Part shown: positions 9,334-18,596 of the stretch, one piece after another
How positions within the stretch are numbered: position 1 is the first letter of the stretch
Layout of the letters: each line of letters opens with the position of its first letter
Origin: Flavobacterium sp. I3-2
GTDB taxonomy: Bacteria; Bacteroidota; Bacteroidia; Flavobacteriales; Flavobacteriaceae
Direction: 5' to 3'
Assembly (NCBI RefSeq): GCF_013389595.1
Contig: NZ_CP058306.1
Coordinates: 1,612,001 to 1,676,000, forward strand
DNA length: 64,000 nt
Program-made: the position numbers and the translations under genes
Notes under the pieces: generated by a model
The model's database searches: none
The model's input: only the letters and a program-made list of their open reading frames with translations
What the model was told of the DNA's origin: nothing

Positions 9334-12300
9334 TTATTGCAAATGTATTATTTTTAAATCATCTTCTTGGGTATAAACCAAAGCTTTTTTGGTTACGTTC
9401 AATCCCATTTCAATTAGAGCTAATTCGTATTCTTTTACTTGCTCTTCGTGTTTTTTGTGATAAGCTCCAGTTTTATAATCTAAAATGTAAGCTTCCTTAT
9501 CTTTAATGACTACGCGGTCGGGTTTTATATTTGGCATTCCTTTTTTAAGAATGTTTTGTTCGTTAAAGACTTTAAAATCATCTCTAAAGAAATCTTGTAA
9601 TTCTTCGTGATTACAAATCATTTCAATACTTGAGCGTACTTTATCTTCTTGGTCTAAAACCAATAAACCTTCAAAAATAGCTGTTGAAATAGCTTCTTTA
9701 ATATCTTTTTTGTATTTAATTTTTGAAAGGATTTCGTGCACTAAATTACCGTATTCAATAGATTTTTGTGTTGATGTATCCCACATTAAAGCTTCGCGTT
9801 GTGCAATTTTAATGGTATTTTCTTTATCTATTCCGTGTTCAACGGCTGTAATTAGTTTTGGCGAAGTTGCTTCAATTTCTTCAGGAGAAAGTATTTTCTT
9901 TTCTGAAATTCGAACTTTTTCTCCGAACGGATAAACGTTTTCTTCTTCCGAAAATAAATTTAAATTTTGTAAAAAAGACACAAATAACGACGACATATTA
10001 TTCGCTAATTCACCTTTTGAACTTATTTTTTTGTTGGAAATGATATACAATTGTTCTTCGGCACGTGTTAAAGCAACATAAAGTACGTTGATGTTGTCAA
10101 GTAAATCTTCTTGCTTTTTAATGTCGAAAATTTCTTGTGCTTTTACACCATATTCACGAACATTTTTATTTAAATCGATTAATGCTTTTGGAATGTTTAA
10201 TTCATCAAAACCTTCAATTTCTACCCAAATTTTATCTCGTGAACGCGAATAATCTTCTTCGGCAAACGGAAAAATAACCACCGGAAATTCCAAACCTTTT
10301 GATTTGTGAATGGTCATCATTTTAACGGCATTTGTATTTTCTGGCGAAGGAATACTTAGTTTTTCATAATTATCTTCCCAGTAGGTAAGAAAATCAGAAA
10401 TTGAACTTTGTAAACGAACGGTTCGTTCCAAAACCAAATCCATAAAATATTGTACGTACGAAAGTGTTTTCTTTTCTTTTATGAAATGATCAATGATGTA
10501 TTCTGTGGTTACATATAACGAGTTTTTTCGTGCGAAAGCAAAATCCATCGGAATACCAAAATCGTTTAACCATTTCTGGAAATCGGTTTCGTTTCTGTGT
10601 TTCATTCCTTCCGTAATAAAATCGTGAACCGGTAAAACCGATTGTTTATTGCGAGCGATGAAATACAACATTTGAGCTTTGGCTTCGTCGTCGCGATTGT
10701 TTTTGATGTATTTTAAAACATTCAAAATCAGTTTAACTTCTGTTGCGTTATTAATCAATAACGTTTCTGAAGATAAAATTGGAATGTTGTTTTCTGTTAA
10801 GAAATTTGCCAATAAAACACCATCTTTTCTTTTTCGAGTTAAAATGGCAATGTCTTGATATTTGAAACCTTGAGCTAAAACATCTTCAATGGTTTTTAAA
10901 GTTGCTTTTAAATATTGATCGGTTTTGGTTTCTTCTTCGTTTTCCGATTTTTCTAAATCTTCCAAAAACTGAATTTCTACAAATCCACCTAATTTTGAAT
11001 TGCTATTTTGCGAACTTTCGTTTTCGTATAAATATTTATAATCTGGATGTTCAAATTCGTTAGCAACATGTTTAAAGAAATCGTTATTAAACGTAATTAC
11101 TTGTTCGTAACTACGATAATTGGTTTCTAAAAATTTGGTTGCTTTATCTGGATTTGAAAACGGATTTTCTTCTTTACTTAACGAAATAAATTGTTCTGCT
11201 TTTCCGCCACGCCATCTGTAAATAGATTGTTTTGGATCACCAACAATCATTAACGAGCCTTGAGCTCCCGAAGCATCTTCGCCTGAAAGCGCATTGTCAA
11301 TTAACGGAATTAAATTATTCCATTGCATTTCCGATGTATCTTGAAATTCATCAATAAAGAAATGACGGTATTTTTCTCCCAAACGTTCGTAAATAAAAGG
11401 CGCTGGCTGATTTTGAATTTCGTTATTAATGATTGCGTTGAATTGCGAAATAGATAAAATATTTTGTTCGGTTTGAATGCGCTCAATTTCTAAACTAATG
11501 GAATTTAATAAAGAAAGTGGCGTAAGATTTTTTAAGAAAGCTTCGTAAAACGATTTCTTTCCGAAAGCTTCATAAATTTTGTTTGTTTGCTGAAGAAAAT
11601 CAGGAATTAAACTTTCGATAACTTCTTTTTCTTTCGCTGTTTTATTAATTTTAATATCTTCTGGTTCAATATATTTTTTTGAGGAATTACTGAATTTGTC
11701 ATCTAAAATCGATTGAATATGTTTAGGGAAATATTGTCCGGAAAATGATTTAATTTCAATTCCGTTTGTATTAATAATATCAAAAATTTCGTTAGCTAAA
11801 GCTTTAGCTAATTCGTTTAACTCTTTGATTTCAGCTTGAAGTTTTTTTCTAATCTCAATAAAATCAGGAATGGTTGCTTGATGGAATAGCTCTAATTCTG
11901 TTCGATTATTTTCGTTTAAAAGCAATCGGCCAATTTCCATTAATTCGCGTGAAACATCCCAACTTTTGTCGTTATCGGTTTTATCTAACGAAAAATCAAT
12001 TAACAATTTGGTTAAGGTTTCGTCGGTTCCGGCTTTTGCAATGATTGAATCTACAGCTTCTTGTAAAAGAGCTTCGGTATCTAACGAAACATCGAAAGAC
12101 ATCGGTAAATCTAAATCGTGTGCAAACGAACGAATCACTTTATGGGTGAATTTATCAATGGTTGAAATATCAAAAGCAGCATAATTGTGAATGATGTTTT
12201 TGATAATGATTTTTGATTTTTCGCGAATTACAATTTCTTCCAAACCTGATTCTTCGGCAATTTGCTGCAACATTTGTGCATTTTTTTTGTCGATTTCTGG

Positions 12301-12501
12301 AAGTGAAAAAGCATACAAAGCGGAAACGATGCGCGATTTCATTTCGTTAACTGCTTTATTAGTAAAAGTGATGGCTAAAATTTTTCGATAACCATCATAA
12401 GATTTATCTAACATTAATATTTTTAGATATTCTTTTACCAAGGTATGTGTTTTTCCCGAACCTGCCGAAGCATTGTAAATAGAGAAAGCTGTTCTGTTCA
12501 A
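9334..12501 (-). CDS. addA: AddA-like UvrD-family helicase with RecB nuclease domain
   Basis: This 1055-residue protein is the helicase-nuclease partner of the AddB-like protein. It has a superfamily 1 Walker A (NASAGSGKTHT, about residues 10-20), TFTNKAVNEMK (motif Ia), FIDEFQDTSEMQW (Walker B/motif II), VGDPKQSIYRWRGG (motif III), MTIHKSKGLEFPVVIFP (motif V) and LYVALTRAEE (motif VI). The C-terminus contains the RecB-type nuclease motif ILDYKTGAY (Asp and Lys). It processes double-strand breaks for RecA loading. It is shorter than Bacillus AddA (about 1230), as is usual in Bacteroidota. The start is immediately followed by the conserved AFSIYNASAGSGKT. Confidence 0.9.
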   Translation of the reverse strand: MNRTAFSIYNASAGSGKTHTLVKEYLKILMLDKSYDGYRKILAITFTNKAVNEMKSRIVSALYAFSLPEIDKKNAQMLQQIAEESGLEEIVIREKSKIIIKNIIHNYAAFDISTIDKFTHKVIRSFAHDLDLPMSFDVSLDTEALLQEAVDSIIAKAGTDETLTKLLIDFSLDKTDNDKSWDVSRELMEIGRLLLNENNRTELELFHQATIPDFIEIRKKLQAEIKELNELAKALANEIFDIINTNGIEIKSFSGQYFPKHIQSILDDKFSNSSKKYIEPEDIKINKTAKEKEVIESLIPDFLQQTNKIYEAFGKKSFYEAFLKNLTPLSLLNSISLEIERIQTEQNILSISQFNAIINNEIQNQPAPFIYERLGEKYRHFFIDEFQDTSEMQWNNLIPLIDNALSGEDASGAQGSLMIVGDPKQSIYRWRGGKAEQFISLSKEENPFSNPDKATKFLETNYRSYEQVITFNNDFFKHVANEFEHPDYKYLYENESSQNSNSKLGGFVEIQFLEDLEKSENEEETKTDQYLKATLKTIEDVLAQGFKYQDIAILTRKRKDGVLLANFLTENNIPILSSETLLINNATEVKLILNVLKYIKNNRDDEAKAQMLYFIARNKQSVLPVHDFITEGMKHRNETDFQKWLNDFGIPMDFAFARKNSLYVTTEYIIDHFIKEKKTLSYVQYFMDLVLERTVRLQSSISDFLTYWEDNYEKLSIPSPENTNAVKMMTIHKSKGLEFPVVIFPFAEEDYSRSRDKIWVEIEGFDELNIPKALIDLNKNVREYGVKAQEIFDIKKQEDLLDNINVLYVALTRAEEQLYIISNKKISSKGELANNMSSLFVSFLQNLNLFSEEENVYPFGEKVRISEKKILSPEEIEATSPKLITAVEHGIDKENTIKIAQREALMWDTSTQKSIEYGNLVHEILSKIKYKKDIKEAISTAIFEGLLVLDQEDKVRSSIEMICNHEELQDFFRDDFKVFNEQNILKKGMPNIKPDRVVIKDKEAYILDYKTGAYHKKHEEQVKEYELALIEMGLNVTKKALVYTQEDDLKIIHLQ

Positions 12502-12550
12502 AATAGTTAGCTTTTTAAGATTTTGTTAACTTATAAAAGTTACGCCTTAT

Positions 12551-12581
12551 TTTTTAATTTCAACAAATATTACTAAATTTG
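12551..12581 (+). promoter_or_regulatory. Promoter of sodA-like gene
   Basis: TAAATTTG (12574-12581) is a perfect -7 element, with TTTT 19 bases upstream (12551-12554) in the -33 position. The ATG is 38 bases downstream. Confidence 0.55.
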
Positions 12582-12618
12582 ATTAAAAATAAATACTAAT
12601 CATTAAAAATATTAAACC

Positions 12619-13224
12619 ATGGCTTTTGAATTACCAAGTTTACCATATGCTTATGATGCATTAGAGCCTCATATTGACGCTCGTACAATGGAAATCCATC
12701 ATACAAAACACCACCAAGCTTATACTACTAATTTAAATGCAGCTATCGCTGGAACTGAATTAGAAGGAAAAACAATTGAAGAAATCTTAGCTAACTTAGA
12801 CATGTCTAACGGAGCTGTAAGAAATAACGGTGGTGGATTTTACAACCACAATTTATTCTGGACAGTAATGAGCCCAAATGGTGGTGGTTTACCAACAGGA
12901 GAATTAGCTGAAGCAATTGATGCTGCTTTTGGTTCTTTTGATGCTTTCAAAGATGCTTTCGCTAAAGCTGGAGCTACACAATTCGGGTCTGGATGGGCTT
13001 GGTTATGTGTGAAAGATGGTAAATTAGAAGTTTGTGCTACGCCAAATCAAGACAATCCATTAATGCCAGGTGTAACTTGTGGTGGAACTCCAATCTTAGG
13101 AATGGATGTTTGGGAACATGCTTACTACTTAAACTACCAAAACAGAAGACCAGATTATATCAACGCTTTCTTTAACGTGGTAAATTGGGCAGAAGTTGCA
13201 GCTCGTTTTGCAGCTAACAAATAA
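12619..13224 (+). CDS. sodA: Superoxide dismutase, Fe/Mn family
   Basis: This 201-residue enzyme converts superoxide to H2O2 and O2. All four metal ligands are visible: His27, His77 ([11 protein letters not shown]), Asp163 and His167 ([10 protein letters not shown]). Gln144 in the TPNQDNPL segment with Gly73 at the other second-sphere position is the arrangement typical of Mn-type enzymes, so I favour Mn or cambialistic use over strict Fe. There is no signal peptide, so it should be cytoplasmic. A TAAATTTG promoter lies 38 bases upstream and a hairpin terminator follows, so it is a single-gene unit. Confidence 0.95.
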   Translation: MAFELPSLPYAYDALEPHIDARTMEIHHTKHHQAYTTNLNAAIAGTELEGKTIEEILANLDMSNGAVRNNGGGFYNHNLFWTVMSPNGGGLPTGELAEAIDAAFGSFDAFKDAFAKAGATQFGSGWAWLCVKDGKLEVCATPNQDNPLMPGVTCGGTPILGMDVWEHAYYLNYQNRRPDYINAFFNVVNWAEVAARFAANK

Positions 13225-13249
13225 TATAAAACGAATATCGTTTATATAG

Positions 13250-13277
13250 AAAAACGTCTGAGCAATCGGACGTTTTT
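13250..13277 (+). terminator. Rho-independent terminator after sodA-like gene
   Basis: Arms 13250-13258 and 13269-13277 (AAAAACGTC/GACGTTTTT), extendable by a T-G and a G-C pair, end in a run of T. Confidence 0.8.
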
Positions 13278-13312
13278 TTGTTTTTATATAATTTCGAATA
13301 TTCAATTTACCC

Positions 13313-13320
13313 TAACTTTG
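13313..13320 (+). promoter_or_regulatory. -7 promoter element (TAACTTTG) of truC-like gene
   Basis: Perfect TAnnTTTG, 34 bases before the ATG. No convincing -33 box at the standard spacing. Confidence 0.5.
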
Positions 13321-13354
13321 AAGCGTAAAATGATTTCCATAAATATACTAAAAA

Positions 13355-14041
13355 ATGAATCCGTTAGAAATTCTTTATCAAGACGAATATATAATTGCTA
13401 TTAATAAACCACACGGATTGTTGGTACATCAATCGCCAATTGCTCGTGATGCTTCTGAATTTGCTATTCAATTGTTGCGTGATCAAATTGGGAAGAAAGT
13501 TTTTCCGGTACATCGTTTAGATAGAAAAACTTCGGGTGTTTTACTTTTTGCTTTTGATAAAGAAGTGAATCGAATATTGACGGAACAATTTACAACCAAA
13601 CAAATTGAAAAACGATATATAGCTATTGTACGTGGTTTTGCGCCTGAAGAAATGCTTATTGATTATCCGCTTTATAAAGATAACGGAGTTTTGCAAGAAG
13701 CACAAACTTTGATAAAATGTATGCAAACAGCTGAGATCGATTTGCCTTCGGGTAAACACCAAACTTCTCGATATAGTTTGGTTGAAGCTTTTCCGTATAC
13801 CGGAAGAATGCATCAAATTCGTAAACATTTGGCGCATATTTTACATCCGATTATTGGAGATCGTCCGCACGGATGCAACAAACAAAATAAACTTTGGTTA
13901 GAGAAATATGAAATGAATACGATGATGTTACATGGAGCTTCGTTAAAATTAAATCATCCGGTTACGAACGAAGTTTTAGAAATTAAAGCAGAACCTCAAT
14001 CAGAATTCAAACGAGTGATGCAACTGCTTAATTTTAAATAA
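13355..14041 (+). CDS. truC: tRNA pseudouridine synthase, RluA family, TruC-like
   Basis: This 228-residue protein belongs to the RluA family. The catalytic Asp56 sits in the hallmark HRLDRKTSGVLL. The start LEILYQDEYIIAINKPHGLLVH and the later TGRMHQIRKHLAH and HPIIGDRPHG segments align closely with E. coli TruC, which makes pseudouridine 65 in tRNA(Ile1) and tRNA(Asp). It is shorter than the E. coli enzyme (260) because the C-terminal tail is absent. No S4 domain is present, as expected for TruC. It has its own -7 element and is followed 46 bases later by an EEP-family gene. Confidence 0.88.
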   Translation: MNPLEILYQDEYIIAINKPHGLLVHQSPIARDASEFAIQLLRDQIGKKVFPVHRLDRKTSGVLLFAFDKEVNRILTEQFTTKQIEKRYIAIVRGFAPEEMLIDYPLYKDNGVLQEAQTLIKCMQTAEIDLPSGKHQTSRYSLVEAFPYTGRMHQIRKHLAHILHPIIGDRPHGCNKQNKLWLEKYEMNTMMLHGASLKLNHPVTNEVLEIKAEPQSEFKRVMQLLNFK

Positions 14042-14087
14042 CTTGTTTGTTTTTTAGATAAATTTTCATACTTTCATATAAAAAACT

Positions 14088-15170
14088 ATGAAAATTTTCT
14101 ATTGCATATTCGGTTCGCTTTTAATTATTTCTACATTTATTCCTTTAATCCCAAATCAGCATTGGTTTTTTAGGGTTTTCGACTTTGGAAAAGTTCAAAT
14201 TCTGATTTTTCAAGTATTGCTTTTAATCTTTGGTTTTATCTTCGTAAAAAGCGATGTGTTTTTTTATTGTTTTCAGATTGCCTTGATTGGTTGTGTGATT
14301 TATGAAGTTTCTTTATTGTATAAATACACGCCTTTGTTTAAAATTGAAAAACATATTAAAACGAATAAAGCTTCTAAAACAATTACTTTAATTTCTGCGA
14401 ACGTTTTTCAGTTTAATAAAGATTATCAGAAGTTTATTTCCTACGTGAAAAAACAAAATCCAGATGTCATCTTAACGATGGAATCTAACGGTGATTGGGA
14501 AAATGCGATGCAGGTTTTTAAAAATAATTATCCTTATTTTGTTGAGGTTGGATTAGAAAATACTTATGGCATTCATTTATATTCAAAAATTGAAATTAAA
14601 AAATCTTCGGTTCATTATTTTGTTGCTGATGATATTCCAAGTGTCGAAGCTTTGATGAAAACCAAAGATGGATTTGAATTTGTTTTCTTTGGAGTGCATC
14701 CGCCGCCGCCTAGTCCCACGGAAGAAGAAACTTCTAAAGAACGAGATGGTGAATTATTATCTGTTGCTAAAAATATTCGAAATAATAAATATACCTCAAT
14801 TGTTGTTGGAGATTTTAATAATGTTGCTTGGGCAAAATCTTCGGTTTTATTTAGGAAAACATCCGAAATGATTGATCCTAGAATTGGTCGTGGATTGATT
14901 TCTACTTTTCATGCCAAATATTGGTTTCTTCGTTTTCCGATCGATCAAATGTTTCATAGTTCAGATATTTTTGTTGAAAAAATAGAAGCTCAAGAAAATT
15001 TTGGCTCTGATCATTTGCCTTTATTTTGTGAATTTTATATCGATAAAAAGAATAATGTTCAAGATGATTTAGTCGAAGAACTTGAAAAAGACGAAATGAA
15101 AGAAGTTAACGAAATGATTAAAGAGGGTAAACAAGAAGATGGCGAAAGAGAAACTGTTGTTACAGAATAA
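14088..15170 (+). CDS. Membrane-anchored endonuclease/exonuclease/phosphatase family protein
   Basis: This 360-residue protein has about three hydrophobic segments in residues 1-85, then an EEP domain. Motifs are LISANVFQFN (metal-site Asn), DVILTMESNGDW (Glu), FFGVHPPPPSP, IVVGDFNNVAW (Asp and Asn) and the catalytic FGSDHLPLFCEF (Asp-His). The tail (about 330-360) is highly charged, with many Glu and Lys. The family cleaves phosphodiesters or phosphomonoesters in nucleic acids, inositol phosphates or sphingolipids. The membrane anchor argues for an envelope or lipid substrate rather than DNA repair, but the substrate is unknown. Confidence 0.85.
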   Translation: MKIFYCIFGSLLIISTFIPLIPNQHWFFRVFDFGKVQILIFQVLLLIFGFIFVKSDVFFYCFQIALIGCVIYEVSLLYKYTPLFKIEKHIKTNKASKTITLISANVFQFNKDYQKFISYVKKQNPDVILTMESNGDWENAMQVFKNNYPYFVEVGLENTYGIHLYSKIEIKKSSVHYFVADDIPSVEALMKTKDGFEFVFFGVHPPPPSPTEEETSKERDGELLSVAKNIRNNKYTSIVVGDFNNVAWAKSSVLFRKTSEMIDPRIGRGLISTFHAKYWFLRFPIDQMFHSSDIFVEKIEAQENFGSDHLPLFCEFYIDKKNNVQDDLVEELEKDEMKEVNEMIKEGKQEDGERETVVTE

Positions 15171-15177
15171 ATAACTC

Positions 15178-15208
15178 TTTATTAATCATACAAAATACCG
15201 TATCTTTA
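15178..15208 (+). promoter_or_regulatory. Possible promoter of NDT-fold gene
   Basis: TATCTTTA (15201-15208, one mismatch to TAnnTTTG) with TTTA 19 bases upstream (15178-15181). The ATG is 24 bases downstream. Confidence 0.35.
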
Positions 15209-15231
15209 CAAACATTATCAGAATAATATTT

Positions 15232-15636
15232 ATGAAAGCATACGTTTCAGTAGATCACAATAGCAGAAAAAAATTAAGCAAAGAGATTATTGCTTTAGGA
15301 ATGGCGTTAAGTACAGCCAGTGTTGAGCAATATATTTTTGTAGATAAGCACGTTTTTGAAGAAGGACAAGAGATCGAATTGGTTCAGAAAGCTTTAAAAG
15401 AAATTGATAATAGTAATTTTGTTATTGTCGAAACCACTTACGAAACCGTTACTTCATCTGTTGAAGTTGGTTACGCAAAAGCAAAACGCAAACCTATTGT
15501 TTATTTACAACATGAAAACGCGCCAATTTCTCCAATCTTATACGGATTGTCAAATTTTCATATCAAATACGCAAATCCAAAAGATTTATTCGACCAAATG
15601 AGTGAATTTCTTAAAAATATTTTACCGCAACAATAA
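15232..15636 (+). CDS. Nucleoside 2-deoxyribosyltransferase-fold protein (DNPH1/Rcl-like)
   Basis: This is a 134-residue cytoplasmic protein. Its core (IDNSNFVIVETTYETVTSS, then VEVGYAKAKRKPIVYL) resembles the NDT/Rcl superfamily, in which the Glu of the xVExGYAxA motif attacks the nucleoside C1' position. Here that would be Glu78. The family includes enzymes that split deoxynucleoside monophosphates or exchange bases. The N-terminal glycine-rich phosphate loop of typical NDTs is not evident, so the activity may differ. A hairpin terminator begins at its own stop codon, so it looks monocistronic. The function is inferred from fold-level similarity only. Confidence 0.6.
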   Translation: MKAYVSVDHNSRKKLSKEIIALGMALSTASVEQYIFVDKHVFEEGQEIELVQKALKEIDNSNFVIVETTYETVTSSVEVGYAKAKRKPIVYLQHENAPISPILYGLSNFHIKYANPKDLFDQMSEFLKNILPQQ

Positions 15637-15664
15637 GCTTTGATTTTCAGAGCTTACTTTTTTT
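15634..15664 (+). terminator. Rho-independent terminator abutting the next start codon
   Basis: Arms TAAGCTTTGA (15634-15643) and TCAGAGCTTA (15647-15656) form 10 pairs with one G-U, a 3-base loop, then CTTTTTTT. The stem uses the stop codon of the upstream gene, and the T-run ends at the next ATG (15665). Confidence 0.75.
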
Positions 15665-16231
15665 ATGCCAGTTACCAATTATCCTATATTTAAATCGGCC
15701 AAAATAAAAAAACTTTATTTTGAGTTTTATAGTTTAGCAATCATATTAATTGCAACGATTGCTTTTGTTTGGATGCGGTCGATTGCTGATATAAACGTTT
15801 ACGCTTATTGGATTGTTACGATAATTTTTATTTTATCTTTCGTGCCATTAATTGTAACGATTATTTTAAATCATTATAAAATCGATTTCAAACGCGGGAA
15901 GTTTATAGGTAATCTTACCTTAAATAAAAATAACATCCAGATTGCAAAAGAAGAAATTCCGTTAGAAAATATCGAATCGATTCATTTTATTAACGATGAT
16001 TTTTTTATTCGTTATGATAGAAATAAATGGATTGGACCAAAAATATCAAGTGGTGTAGGAAATGTTTGTACCTTGAAAACAAAAGAAGGAAAAATATATC
16101 AATTTAATTTTTATCAATCGCACGATAACGAGTTGGTAAAAGCTGAAATTGTTTTGAGATATTATCATTCAAAAAAAATATTGAGTTTAGAAAATTTAAA
16201 TCAAATACTAAACGAAACCAAGAAATCGTAA
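15665..16231 (+). CDS. Membrane protein with PH-like cytoplasmic domain, unknown function
   Basis: This 188-residue protein has two membrane helices (about residues 20-42 and 48-68). A soluble domain follows with a beta pattern similar to membrane-associated bacterial PH domains (FKRGKFIGNLTLNKNNIQIA, EEIPLENIESIHFINDDFFI, CTLKTKEGKIYQFNFYQ). I do not recognise a named family. The ATG lies immediately after the T-tract of the terminator upstream, so there is no room for a normal 5' leader from the promoter of the gene before. TACTTTTT overlapping that T-tract is one mismatch from a -7 box and could give a leaderless transcript. Confidence 0.6.
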   Translation: MPVTNYPIFKSAKIKKLYFEFYSLAIILIATIAFVWMRSIADINVYAYWIVTIIFILSFVPLIVTIILNHYKIDFKRGKFIGNLTLNKNNIQIAKEEIPLENIESIHFINDDFFIRYDRNKWIGPKISSGVGNVCTLKTKEGKIYQFNFYQSHDNELVKAEIVLRYYHSKKILSLENLNQILNETKKS

Positions 16232-16238
16232 TATTCGT

Positions 16239-16246
16239 TATATTTG
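16239..16246 (+). promoter_or_regulatory. -7 promoter element (TATATTTG) of DPP III gene
   Basis: Perfect TAnnTTTG located 22 bases before the ATG. No clear -33 box. Confidence 0.5.
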
Positions 16247-16268
16247 TTTTTACTTAAAGATTAAGAAG

Positions 16269-18308
16269 ATGAAATTAAATACAATTGCAGCATTCACATT
16301 AGCAATGGTAATGTTCACATCATGTAATAAAAAAGAAACGCTTGATAAAAACAAAGCGTTGATAGATAGTTTGACTCAAATTCAATTTGAAGGCGATAAG
16401 TTTGCCGATATTGAAGTTTTAAAATACGACATTCCTAGTTGGAATAAATTAACCTTAAAAGAAAAGAAATTAGTTTATTATCTAGCGCAAGCTGGTTATG
16501 CAGGTCGTGATATTTATTGGGATCAGAACTACAAATACAATTTAAAAATCCGTGCCGCTTTAGAAAATATTTATCAAAATTTTGATGGTGATAAAACGAC
16601 TGACGATTGGAAAAAATTCGAGGTTTATGTAAAACGTGTTTGGTTTTCAAACGGAATTCATCATCATTATTCAAACGATAAAATAAAGCCAGGTTTTTCT
16701 CAATCGTATTTTCAAAAGTTATTAAAAGATACAGATACCAATTTAGACGGAACTGTTGTTGAAATTTTGTTTAACGATGTTGATGCTAAAAAAGTAAACT
16801 TAGACGAATCAAAAGGATTTGTTCAAGGTTCTGCGGTGAACTTTTATGGCAAAAATATCTCAGATGTTGATGTCGAAAAATTCTATAATTCATTTGTACA
16901 TTTAGATTCTTTACGTCCGATTTCAACAGGTTTAAACACCAAATTGATTCGTAATAATTCAGGTAAATTAGAAGAGAAAGTTTGGAAAAGTGGTGGCATG
17001 TACGGAGCAGCAATTGACCAAATTATTTTTTGGTTAGAAAAAGCTGTAACTGTTGCCGAAAATCCTGCACAAGCTGATGCATTAAAACTTTTAATCGAAT
17101 TTTATAAAACAGGTGATTTAAAAACTTGGGATGCTTATAATATTGCATGGTTAAATGCAACCGAAGGAAATATCGATTACATCAACGGATTTATCGAAGT
17201 TTATAACGATCCGCTTGGACATAAAGGTTCGTACGAAAGTACCGTTCAAATCAAAGATTTTGATATGTCTGCCAAAATGGATGTGATTTCTAAAAGCGCA
17301 CAATGGTTTGAAGATAATTCACCTTTATTACCAGAACATAAAAAGAAAAATGTAGTTGGTATTTCGTACAAAACTGTCGAAGTGGCTGCTGAATCTGGAG
17401 ATACTTCACCAAGTACACCAATTGGAGTGAACCTTCCGAATGCTGATTGGATTCGTGCTGAACACGGTTCAAAATCGGTTTCATTAGGAAATATAATTGA
17501 AGCTTATAATAAAACCGGCGGAAGCGGAAAATTAAAAGAATTCGCTTACGATCAAACTGAAGTTGAATTATCAGAACGTTACGGCGAAATTGCAGATAAG
17601 TTACATACGGCTTTACACGAAGTTGTAGGACATGCTTCAGGGCAAATAAACAAAGGTGTTGGTTCGCCTAAAGAAACTTTGAAAAGTTACGCTTCTACTT
17701 TAGAGGAAGGTCGTGCAGATTTAGTGGCTTTGTATTATTTATACGATCCAAAAATTCAAGATCTAGGTTTGGTTGACGATTGGCAAAAAATGGGAATGGC
17801 GGCTTATAACGATTATATTCGTAATGGTTTAATGACGCAATTGGTTCGTATTGAACCAGGTCGAGATATCGAAGAAGCACACATGAGAAACCGTCAATGG
17901 GTGAGTGCTTGGGTTTATGAAAAAGGTAAAGCAGATAACGTAATTGAGAAAATTACTAAAGATGGTAAAACGTATTTCAAGATTAACGATTACGATAAAC
18001 TACGAAACTTATTCGGTCAGTTGTTGCAAGAAACGCAACGTATAAAATCAGAAGGTGATTACGAAGCTGGTAAAGCCTTGGTTGAAACTTATGGAGTAAA
18101 AGTAGATCAGAAAATTCATGCTGAGGTTTTAGAACGTAACAAACAATTTAAAAACGCACCGTATCGTGGATTTGTAAATCCGGTTTTAGTTCCGATTACA
18201 GATGATAAAGGTGAAATTGTTGATATTATTATTTCGTATCCAAAAACGTTTGCAGAACAAATGTTATTCTATTCTAAGAACTTTAACTTCTTGCCTTTAG
18301 AGAATTAA
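16269..18308 (+). CDS. Dipeptidyl peptidase III (M49), lipoprotein
   Basis: This 679-residue zinc peptidase removes dipeptides from the N-terminus of oligopeptides. The M49 zinc site is complete: HEVVGH at residues 450-455 (two His ligands and the catalytic Glu451) and the EEGRAD motif with ligand Glu480. The N-terminus is a lipoprotein signal with lipobox FTSC (Cys19), so it should be membrane-attached in the periplasm or at the surface, unlike cytosolic eukaryotic DPP III. Along with DPP IV, the M3 peptidase and four POT carriers in this window, it fits a peptide-feeding physiology. Confidence 0.93.
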   Translation: MKLNTIAAFTLAMVMFTSCNKKETLDKNKALIDSLTQIQFEGDKFADIEVLKYDIPSWNKLTLKEKKLVYYLAQAGYAGRDIYWDQNYKYNLKIRAALENIYQNFDGDKTTDDWKKFEVYVKRVWFSNGIHHHYSNDKIKPGFSQSYFQKLLKDTDTNLDGTVVEILFNDVDAKKVNLDESKGFVQGSAVNFYGKNISDVDVEKFYNSFVHLDSLRPISTGLNTKLIRNNSGKLEEKVWKSGGMYGAAIDQIIFWLEKAVTVAENPAQADALKLLIEFYKTGDLKTWDAYNIAWLNATEGNIDYINGFIEVYNDPLGHKGSYESTVQIKDFDMSAKMDVISKSAQWFEDNSPLLPEHKKKNVVGISYKTVEVAAESGDTSPSTPIGVNLPNADWIRAEHGSKSVSLGNIIEAYNKTGGSGKLKEFAYDQTEVELSERYGEIADKLHTALHEVVGHASGQINKGVGSPKETLKSYASTLEEGRADLVALYYLYDPKIQDLGLVDDWQKMGMAAYNDYIRNGLMTQLVRIEPGRDIEEAHMRNRQWVSAWVYEKGKADNVIEKITKDGKTYFKINDYDKLRNLFGQLLQETQRIKSEGDYEAGKALVETYGVKVDQKIHAEVLERNKQFKNAPYRGFVNPVLVPITDDKGEIVDIIISYPKTFAEQMLFYSKNFNFLPLEN

Positions 18309-18335
18309 GTCTTTAATTTTAAACTATAAAACTAC

Positions 18336-18596
18336 ATGATTAGAGTTATATTATATTACAATAGATATTTGTGGATATTGAATATAGTTTTCTATTTGTT
18401 AGTTTATTTTAGAATATTCCCTGCAAATGTTTTAACAAGTTTTTTTCTAAGTATTATAATCATTGGATCTAATGAATATTTTTTCAAGAAGAATAAAATC
18501 TTATTTTATAATTTAGGTATTAGCTCGATAAGTATTTACACTTCTACAGTGGTTATTAATTTTTTAATACTTGCGTTATGGAAACTCTTAATGTAG
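18336..18596 (+). CDS. Small membrane protein, likely partner of the ABC ATPase
   Basis: This 86-residue, very hydrophobic protein has about three membrane helices (residues 10-28, 33-48 and 58-82). It has no recognised domain. Its last 19 bases overlap the start of the ABC ATPase gene in a different frame, which strongly suggests translational coupling. It is far too small to be a normal ABC permease, which has about six helices. It may be a minimal partner or a remnant of a larger permease. The region is noticeably more AT-rich than the flanking DPP III gene. Confidence 0.6.
   Translation: MIRVILYYNRYLWILNIVFYLLVYFRIFPANVLTSFFLSIIIIGSNEYFFKKNKILFYNLGISSISIYTSTVVINFLILALWKLLM

Noticed and set aside
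16435..17880. Several antisense open frames inside the DPP III gene
   Set aside because: DPP III is a full-length gene with intact zinc motifs; the antisense frames lack start context and family patterns.
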